Of a stretch of DNA of 64,000 nt, positions 56,279 through 64,000 are shown in pieces; the first letter of the stretch is position 1; the number at the start of each line of letters is the position of its first letter. Position numbers and translations under genes: made by a program. The notes under the pieces are model-generated. The model was not told the origin of the DNA. It was given only the letters and a program-made list of their open reading frames with translations, and did not search any database. This DNA comes from Rehmannia glutinosa (lineage: Eukaryota; Streptophyta; Magnoliopsida; Lamiales; Orobanchaceae): the NCBI GenBank assembly GCA_016081115.2, contig CM071936.1:87163943-87227942 (forward strand), read 5' to 3'.

Positions 56279-56815
56279 TTCTCAAAGATTTACCGAATGA
56301 AACTTTGAAAATAAACCTTGAGGATTTGTAGGGTTTTGAGAGTAAAAATGCTTTCTTTGCTTTTGAGAGAGATGAACAGTTTTTGGTAAAATGAGAGAAA
56401 ATCGGACGAAGTGGTATATGTATGGGTTATGAAAGGACATGCGGGTGGTTTTTGAAATTTGATCAAGATCAACGGCTCAGATTTTGCACGCCGATCAGCA
56501 TTTAATTTCTCGCATTTAATGCGGCAACATTTATATCCAATCATAAGCTTGGTATGCAGCTTTTGACTGTACACGTCATAATTATGCTGATGTCATTCTT
56601 AAAAATATTCCCGCTTAGTAAAAAATGACTACGTTTTTGTCACTTTGCTCATAAATGACTCAGCTTACTCCTTAGCTGATTTAACTCTTCTCTCTTTGCA
56701 CATAGGCACTCAGATGTCAGCTAACTCGATTCGGCTGATTCACTTAGCTGATTCAAGAGTTCAGCTCTTTTTCATCTTTTCATGTTCCATCTCTTTTCTT
56801 TGAGTCTTCTAAGTG

Positions 56816-58600
56816 TCAACTCAGCTCAATTAACCCTAATTCATGCTTGAGTTCTTCAAATCTTGATTCACATAATGGTTTTGTGAATATATCAGCTAAC
56901 TGCTTATCAGTTGAGATATATTCCAAGGTGATGTCCTTCTTTTCAACATGATCTCTTATGAAGTGATATCTGACATCAATGTGCTTTGTTCTTGAGTGCA
57001 ACACAGGATTTTGAGTGATTGCAATTGCACTTGTGTTATCACACATAATTGGAATTTCCTTTTCTTCAACTTCATAGTCTCTCATTTTCTTTGTCTCATC
57101 CATAAGACTGGGCACAAATGTTTTGCCCGCAACTATGTATTCTCGCCTTTGTGGAGGTGGCTATTGAATTTTTTCTTGCTAAACCAGGAAATTAGCCTAT
57201 TTCCAAGCATTTGACATGTACCTGAGGTACTTTTCCTGTCAACTCTACATCCAACATAGTCAGAGTCTGAATAACCAATTAGTTTGAAACCACCTTCCTT
57301 TGGATACCATAAGCCAACTTCTTGACTTCCGTTCAGATATCTCAAGATTATCTTAGTGATCATGTGGCTTTCTTTTTGGAGCAGATTGAAATCTTGCACA
57401 GACACCTACAAACAAAGGTGGTGTCGACCTACTTTCTTTGTGAGATAGAGCAATGATCCAATAAGTGCTCAGTATCTTGTTTGATCCACGGGCTTGCCAT
57501 CGCATCCATATCCATTTTGACTGATGTATTCATTGGTATTTTCACAGAAGACTTCTCTTCCATACCAAATTTCTTCATTAAATCTCTGGTGTACTTTGTC
57601 TGACTTATGAAGGTTCCATCCTTCAGCTGTTTTACTTGAAGTCCTAGGAAGAATGTCAGCTCTCCCATCATGTTAATTTCAAATTTGCTTTGCATAAGAT
57701 TTGAGAATTTATCACACAGTTCTTTGTTTGTGGATCCAAAGATGATGTCATCCACATATATTTGAACAAGCAGTATACTCTTTCCATCTTGAATTCTGAA
57801 GAGTGTTCTATCCACTTTGCCTTTTGTGAATCCGTTCTCAGTCAGGAATTGTGATAATGTATCATACCATGCTCTTGGTGCCTGTTTTAATCCATATAAA
57901 GCTTTCTTGAGTTTGTATACTTTATCTCCAAGAGTCTTCTGCTCAAATCCTGGAGGTTGTTCAACATACACTTCTTTCTCCAACAAACCATTAAGGAATG
58001 CATTCTTCACATCCATTTGATATACAATGAAATTCTTGTGTGTAACATAGGCAAGAAACATCCTTATTGCTTCTAATCTTGCAACAGGGGCAAAAGTTTC
58101 ATCAAAATCTATTCATTCTTCTTGGCAATACCCTTTGGCTACCAATCTTGCCTTGTTTCTTACCACATAACCTTCTTCATTCATTTTGTTTCTGAAAACC
58201 TATTTTGTACCAAAATCTATTCATTCTTCTTGGCAATACCTTGTTCCTTTCAAACTGATTCATCTCTTCTTGCATGGCTTGAATCCAATGTGTGTCATCC
58301 AATGCTTGTGACACATCTTTTGGTTATATTTGAGATATGAAACAAGTGAAAATGGTTTCTTGTTGAGCTCTGGATCTGGTTCTTACACCTTCTCTTACAT
58401 CTCCAATGATTAGGTCTGGTGGATGGTCTCTCAGCCATCTCACATCAGGTTGGAGTAAGTTAGCTGGATTCAGTCGTCTTGCAGTTGTGTTATCTTGAGC
58501 AGCTCTCTCATTATCACTCAGCTGCAGATTGTCCAGCTGTCTTTGAGATTCAACTATCTCTTCTTCATCTCGGTTGATTGCTCCAGCTTCAGCTTCAACA
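56816..58600 (-). pseudogene. Outer Sirevirus reverse transcriptase and RNase H
   Basis: 58061-57429 is a well-preserved RT with [36 protein letters not shown] and the catalytic YVDD (about 57747-57758). The upstream finger region (58600-58070) is readable but shifted, and holds a 30-bp duplication. RNase H follows in 57405-56816: YSDSDYVGCRVDRKSTSG, CDNTSAIAITQNPVLHSRTK and STDKQLADIFTKPL. A frame break lies between 57133 and 57115. The enzyme would copy the element RNA into DNA; the breaks prevent it. Confidence 0.85.
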
Positions 58601-58611
58601 TAGGGACTCTT

Positions 58612-59970
58612 CTACATGGTTGACTGATTCAGCTTATCAGCTGACTCTTCATTGTCTTCTCCATTTACATTGGGTTCATCAAACACCACATGAATGGACT
58701 CTTCTGTAACCATTGTCCTCTTGTTGAGCACTCTATAGGCTTTACTTTCAGCTGAGTATCCCAAGAAGATACATTCATCAGCTTTAGCATCAAAAGCCTT
58801 TAAATTGTCTTTGCCATTATTGTGGATGAAGCATTTGCATCCAAATATTTTAAAATATGCAACATTTGGCTTTCTCCCTGTCCAGATCTCATAGGGAGTC
58901 TTTGTCAGCTGTCTGTTTATCATGCATCTATTTTGAGTATAACATGCTGTGTTTATTGCTTCAACCCAAAATCTTTTAGCAGCCCTCGCTTCGGCTAACA
59001 TGGTCCTTGCCGCTTTGCTTCTTTGAGAGTTCTGTTCCTTCTTTCAGAACTCCATTCATTTGTGGAGTCCTTTGTCATGAGATAGTTCATGAGCAATACC
59101 ATTTTCAATACAATACCGAGTTATTATTCCATTGATAAACTCAGTTCCTCTGTCAGATCTAATCTTGATAATGGTTTGACTCTTCTCATTTTGAATTCTC
59201 TTCATCAGCTGTGGTAGCTTTTGCAAGGTTTCTTTCTTCTTACACATGAAAATTGTCCATGTATATCTTGAGTAATCATCTACTACCACCAAGGTGTATT
59301 TCTTTCCGCTTATGCTAGCTGGTTCAACTGGTCCAAATAGATCCATGTGTAACAGGTGCAATATTCTTGTTGAAGATGGACATGTCTTTTCTTTGAATGA
59401 TGATTTGATCTGCTTTCCCATTTGGCATGCATCACATACACTCTCTTTCTTGTATACTGAGTTTGGAAGTCCTTCTACAAGATTACTTCTTCCAAGTTTG
59501 TTAATAGTTTTGAAATTCAGGTGACTCAGCTTCTTGTGCCACATCCAACTTGATTCGGTTGTGCTCTTTGCTAGTAGACAAGTGCTTGGTGTTGCAGTTG
59601 ACCGATCCACCACATACATATTCTTTTGTCTGCATCCTTGTAGTACTACTTCATTAGATTCAGTGTTCTTGATTTGGCATACACCCATGTTGAATCCAAC
59701 GTTATAGCCCTTGTCACAGAGTTGACTGATACTTAGCAAATTGAAGTTGAGTCCTTCAACATATGCAACATCTGTGATTTCTAATCCATTTTTCCTGATG
59801 GATCCAATGCCTCTTATTTCTCCTGGAGCTTCATTCCCTCCAAATATGACTTTTGCACCTCTAACTTTCTTAAATTTTGACAGATTTTTCTTGTTTCTTG
59901 TCATGTGTCTGGAATAGCCACTATCCATGTACCAGGTTCCTTGGCACTCAGTTGTTCCTTGAACCTGCAA
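58612..59970 (-). pseudogene. Outer Sirevirus protease active site and integrase
   Basis: The protease motif is MDSGYSRHMT at about 59925, where Tyr stands at a position usually Cys. The integrase has an HHCC finger (WHKKLSHLNF .. CDACQMGKQ), the catalytic segment LLHMDLFGP .. IRSDRGTEF and, after 59001, the C-terminal RFWVEAINTACYTQNR, PYEIWTGRKPNV and FLGYSAESKAYRV. Two compensating indels around 59010-59055 create stops and destroy the conserved stretch containing the catalytic Glu. Upstream, TAA at 59980-59982 separates this from gag. Confidence 0.8.
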
Positions 59971-59979
59971 TCAAGGAAA

Positions 59980-62317
59980 TTAGGTTTTAGGTACCCATAC
60001 TTGTCTGGGTCCTGAGGGGTTAGTATTGTAAGATGATCCAACCAACCTATAGCCAAATGATTTGACTCTAAGAGGTTGCCATCTATCAGTGCCATAATCA
60101 TAATTAATTTTGGCAAATTGCTTAGGGTTTCTAGGTTCATACAGCTGTCTCTTTTGTCTGTATGCTTGTGCATGTGTTTTATCAATTGCTTTGTTTGGGT
60201 AGCTGTGATATCTCTGAGGATAGTGCCTGGGTGCATATGTGTGCTGATGATAGCTCTTTTGCCTTTGGAATGGCCTTTGCTGAGTTCTAGGCCTTTGCCA
60301 TTTAGGCTTATATTCAATAGGTCTTTGCTGATAGTTCACATTATTCCAATCAGCTTGGCTTGGGTAGTTTCTACTATTTCCATCATATGTGTTCTTTTTA
60401 TAGAATTTCTGGGGTTTTTGGTAGCTCTGTTTCTTCTTTATAGAGTACTTCCTATTTGGAGTTTGCTGAGGAACTCGGCTGGATTTCTTCTCAGCTGTCC
60501 TCTCAGCATACCCAACTGGTTGTTTTCCTTTTCCTTTATAACCAAGGCCAGTTTGGTTGTGATTGTGCTTTGGAATGAATGTGTGTGCACCATTTGGAGT
60601 TTTAGATTTTTGAGATGCTTCATTGCTTGAAGATCCTTTTTCCAAAATCACTTTGGGAGCTTGACTTAGCATAGAGGAATTAAATCTTAAGCCTGTCTTA
60701 TCTCCATATTCTCTTTGGCTCATAATAAGATCATCCAAAGATTTAGATGCCTTAGTGAATGAGGCAATCACATTTTTGAGGTCATTTTCCCTCTTTTCTG
60801 TAGCAGCTATCTCTGTTATTAACTTAGCATTTTCAGCCTTTAGACTTTTATTCTCATCAGCTATATGACTTAGAGTACTCAGCTCTTTAGTCAGCTGTGA
60901 GTTTTGGCTTTTGAGTAGGCTGTTTTCCTCATTTAGTAGTGTGTGTGAGGATTTAATGTGTTCAAAGTCTTTCATCATTTTGCCTAATGAATCATAAAGA
61001 TCAGTGGGTGCTGAAGTATGTGTGTCACAATCACTGTCACTAGAATCTGAGTGTGATGAGTTAGAGTGTACCTCATCTTCTTAGTCAGGTTGGTCTTGTT
61101 CTTTGGCCATTAGAAAGATCAAGGCTTCTTCTTCAGAGTCACTTGAGTAGTCAGCTTCACTACTCTCCGAGTCTGCTGTGTCTTTTGACTTGGCTGTCTC
61201 AGCAGTCTCTGCATCCAACATTGCCTTTTTCTTCTCTTGTCTTCTTTCTCTGAAGACTTTTCTTTCCTCTTCATTCTTGTATTTGTTGACTACAGGATAT
61301 GGGCAATCAATGGCATAGTGACCGGGTTGCCTGCAGTTCCAGCATAGATTTTCATCTTTTTGATCAATTCTTTCCATCCTTGGATTGTCAGCTCTTTGAT
61401 ACTCGACCTTTTGATGCTCTGCTCTTTTGGGTGGCCTATCTTCCCTTGACTTGGAGGGAGCTGAGTGTCTTCTGGAAGATTCACCTTTGCCTCTTTTGTA
61501 GTTCGTGTTGAAGAATTTGTTGAACCTTTTAACCATCAGGGCAATCTCTTCTTGGTTAATGACTTCTTTGACTTCAGCTCTCTTCCCATCCTTGACTATT
61601 AGAGCAGTTGTTTTGGGCACAACTGTCTCTTCTTGATCTTTTCTTCTCAGCTCAAATTCATAGGCTTTGAGATCTGAGAATAACTCATGGTTGGATGTTT
61701 TTGATAGATCCATGGAGTGTCTCAAGACCATGACTTTCATTTCCCACTCAACTGGGAGACTTCTTAGAATCTTCATACACATTTCTTTCTGTATATTCTT
61801 TCCCAAGTGCTGACAGTTCATTGGTAATTTCAGTGAATCTAGCATCCAGCTGATCCAAGGTTTCTCCTGCAAGCATCTTAAAGTTTTCAAATTTTTGTAC
61901 AGCTACATATACCTTATTTTCCTTGATTTGCTCAGGGCCTTCACAAATCAAAGTTAGCTTATCCCAAATTTCTTTTGCAGTCTTGCATGATTTGACTTTG
62001 TTGAACATGGCTTTATCCAGAGTTTTGTAAAGAATGTCCTTGGCCACATTGTCCAATTGGTATCTTTTTCTGTCATCATTTGTCCATTCAGCTCTTGGTT
62101 TTTCAACCATAGCTGGTCTGGGAGCAACATCCTCTTCTCCTTCAGCTGCAGCAGCCCTCCTTGCATCTTTGTTCACTTTTAAAATTTGCAGTGGCCCATC
62201 TTCTATTACTATCCACATTTCATCGTGTAATGCTGATAGATGAGCCTGCATACAAATTTTCCAATCATCAAATTCCTCAATTGTGAACATAGGGATGCGT
62301 GTCAAATTTGCTTCCAT
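59980..62317 (-). pseudogene. Outer Sirevirus gag and gag-pol linker
   Basis: Starts MEANLTRIPMFTIEEFDDW at 62317, the usual Sirevirus gag opening, with WIVIEDGPLQI and LTLICEGPEQIKENKV. A frameshift near 61750-61890 leads to the rest, with MDLSKTSNHELFSDLKAYEF and the knuckle CWNCRQPGHYAIDC (about 61303-61346). After an in-frame TAA at 61081-61083 the same frame continues as a coiled coil (LLKSQNSQLTKELSTL) and a Tyr/Gln/Arg-rich, probably nucleic-acid-binding region. It ends GPRQVWVPKT just before protease. The original layout was a single gag-pol frame. Confidence 0.8.
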
Positions 62318-62428
62318 GATAATAACTTTGCTGAATAAAAGAGTTTTGAAAGATCAAGTGTTAAAGCAAGCTTTGAAAGGTTGGAGATCTAGTTCAGTAA
62401 CCAGTGCGAAAGGCTCAATGAACCAACC

Positions 62429-62440
62429 GCTCTGATACCA
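62429..62440 (-). other. Primer-binding site of the outer Sirevirus
   Basis: TGGTATCAGAGC on the minus strand, complementary to initiator-Met tRNA, two bases after the 5' LTR end at 62443. Confidence 0.9.
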
Positions 62441-62442
62441 CT

Positions 62443-64000
62443 TGTAGGTCCCAAGGGGTGTGAGAGTAAGGTTTAGAAGGGGGGTTGAATAAACCTTACC
62501 AACTTTTCGATTTAGTCCTTTTAAAATAGTTGAGTTAATACTTCACTGTTTTGTGTCCTTGATGGACTGACTAAGTTAGTTAATCAACAGAGTTAGTCAC
62601 TCATGGACTGACCGAGTTGTTGATAGAGTAACTCAGTTGTTTTGACTAAAGACTTAACTCGACTGTGATTTGTTTTCAGCGGAAGACTTAACACCCTTGA
62701 ATTTGGTTTAAGATTGTTTTGACACTTGGTTTTAGCACTTCGTTAAATATCAATCGGATAGCAAATTTATCAGCAGGTATAAGATAATATGCAGAATTAA
62801 AGTGCTGAAATATAAATGACACAATAAATTTTATAGAGGTTCGAAGATGGGGTAATTCTTCTAATCCTCTCTTCTCCAACTCCTGGAGGAATCCACTAAG
62901 TAAGAGTACAAAGTGGTTATCAGTCCAGATGCAAGTGTTGATCACACAGCTGATTTGATCCTTTGGGACTCAGTCTGGAGATGCCTTGGTCACACAGCTG
63001 GCTTCTCGTCCGACTCAGCTTCTTCACAAGGCAGTTGCCTTGCTACTACAGCTCACTTGCTCAAGTTTCTTGGATTTGATCACGAAGACCTCCAATAGCT
63101 TGAGACTAGTTCGACCTTGAACCTTTCTACAATCCTCTGCGGAATGTAGACCCCTTTGATTCTTTAGATGTTTCCTCTTCAACTGATGGAAGTGGTCTTT
63201 CCTTCACAAGTAAGTGTTGGATTGATTTCCTTCGTAGTTCAGGCTTGAGGATTAAACTTGAATGACTTGAGAATATTTCAGTAGGTTACAGCTTGAATAA
63301 TAGCTTGAAAGTTTCAGGTAACAAGGTAACCTCTGTATATTTCTCAAATTGATTCCTCAGCCTTTTATAGTGTTCTTTTGAAAATCTGCCCGTTGAAGAG
63401 ATAGGTCAATTTTCAAAAGACACTTGTGGTCGTTGGCTTGTCTTGTTGCAGTCCTTGAAATTGACATTTCCTCGTGTTGGATGAGTCTTCAGCTTTTCAG
63501 AGTTCTGACACAGGTGCAGTGCTTCCCATTGGTTTATCCCTTTTGCACGCTTCTGGGACTGAGCACTTTAAGAAAGGCAATATGGGAGTATTACTTGTTT
63601 AAGTAATTTTCTTGACTTACGTAACGGATCTCTTTCGATTGTCTCGACTTGATTGCATTTCCTTGATTTCCCGGATGACTTGAGTCGCCTTCCAATCATT
63701 GGATGACTCATCTGTCACTTCAACTTGAGACTTGGCTATCTTGAGTTGACTTAACTGATACTTCACTCAGTTGTATCTCAGCTGCTCCTTCAGTCGAGTT
63801 CCTGTCTTCTCTTCCTTGCCACACTCAGCTGCCTCACAGCGGAGTTTTCCTTCTAGTCTCCAGTTGACTTTTTGCATGTTCAGGTATAGCTGACTTAACT
63901 CAGCTTAACCAGCCCTATCTATTACAATGCAAACTACAAGGAAAATGGGGTGCCAACTTTCTATTCTAAGTTTTACATAGCATTCATCAAAATCTAAAAA
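62443..64000 (-). repeat. 5' LTR of the outer Sirevirus, cut by the window end
   Basis: Aligns with 41939-43517 up to aaaatctaaaaa. By that comparison only about 14 bases (to the TGTTGGG terminus on the minus strand) lie beyond the window. TATA box on the minus strand at plus 63360-63371. Confidence 0.85.
63360..63371 (-). promoter_or_regulatory. LTR TATA box (5' LTR copy)
   Basis: CACTATAAAAGG on the minus strand. In this copy it would drive the element transcript. Confidence 0.55.

Larger units (their letters stand above)
41939..64000 (-). mobile_element. Outer Sirevirus-like Ty1/copia retrotransposon (right end just outside window)
   Basis: On the minus strand: 5' LTR (64000 to 62443), initiator-Met PBS (62440-62429), gag-pol (62317-56816), a long 3' ORF (56278-52522 continuing at 44669-43807), polypurine tract (43531-43518) and 3' LTR (43517-41939). 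The 3' ORF and gag type fit the Sirevirus clade. The left flanking five bases are atgga (41934-41938); the right duplicate lies about 14 bases beyond the window. It is interrupted by a second element at 44670-52521. Stops and frameshifts occur in gag, pol and the 3' ORF. Confidence 0.85.

Noticed and set aside
1..64000. CRISPR arrays, riboswitches or bacterial operons
   Set aside because: No regularly spaced repeats with unique spacers; introns, plant transposons and pol III SINEs show a plant nuclear origin.

Overview
This is a plant nuclear genome window, very probably a eudicot. Two host genes have spliced exons with GT-AG introns: a Golgi Qa-SNARE of the SYP31/SED5 type and a small WIYLD-domain protein. 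Everything else of size is plant transposable elements: Athila (Ty3/gypsy), Sirevirus-like and other Ty1/copia elements, L1-like LINEs, tRNA-derived SINEs, Mutator-like MITEs and a putative Helitron. I see no bacterial, organellar or CRISPR features.

Layout. 1-5634 is the 3' part of a decayed Athila element on the plus strand: integrase end, a downstream Athila-type ORF, noncoding repeats and the 3' LTR. It abuts, and was probably inserted into, a truncated Sirevirus copy (5635-6874). 6875-9330 is AT-rich and holds a gypsy reverse-transcriptase relic, a 1.04-kb MULE-like element with a perfect 9-bp target duplication, and a SINE. 9422-15798 is a six-exon syntaxin gene with a 2-nt frameshifting loss in exon 2. 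16301-17968 holds a candidate Helitron and a MITE fragment. 18514-20992 is the four-exon WIYLD gene, with a Mutator-type MITE in intron 2. 21682-27959 is an L1-like LINE with an 11-13 bp target duplication; a small deletion has removed its RT active-site aspartates. 28759-36180 is a train of four nonautonomous elements separated by TA microsatellites, carrying fragments of host-type genes (an RD19-like cysteine protease and a FAR1/FRS protein) and tandem arrays. 36264-37119 holds an LTR relic with a MITE inside it and a clean SINE. 37568-40639 is a copia deletion derivative (minus strand), followed by a LINE RNase H relic (minus strand).

The right third, 41939 to just past the window end, is one nested structure on the minus strand. 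The outer element is a Sirevirus-like copia with about 1.58-kb LTRs, an initiator-Met PBS, gag-pol in one frame and a very long 3' (envelope-position) ORF. That 3' ORF is split by a second copia element (44670-52521) with 1.47-1.49 kb LTRs and the same PBS. The inner element has a gag and a 3' ORF but no visible protease, integrase, RT or RNase H, so it is a candidate nonautonomous partner mobilised in trans. All large elements carry stops or frameshifts. By eye the inner LTR pair is more alike than the outer pair, as expected for later insertion.

Limits: splice sites and element borders were read by eye, no database was searched, and lineage names rest on recognised motifs.
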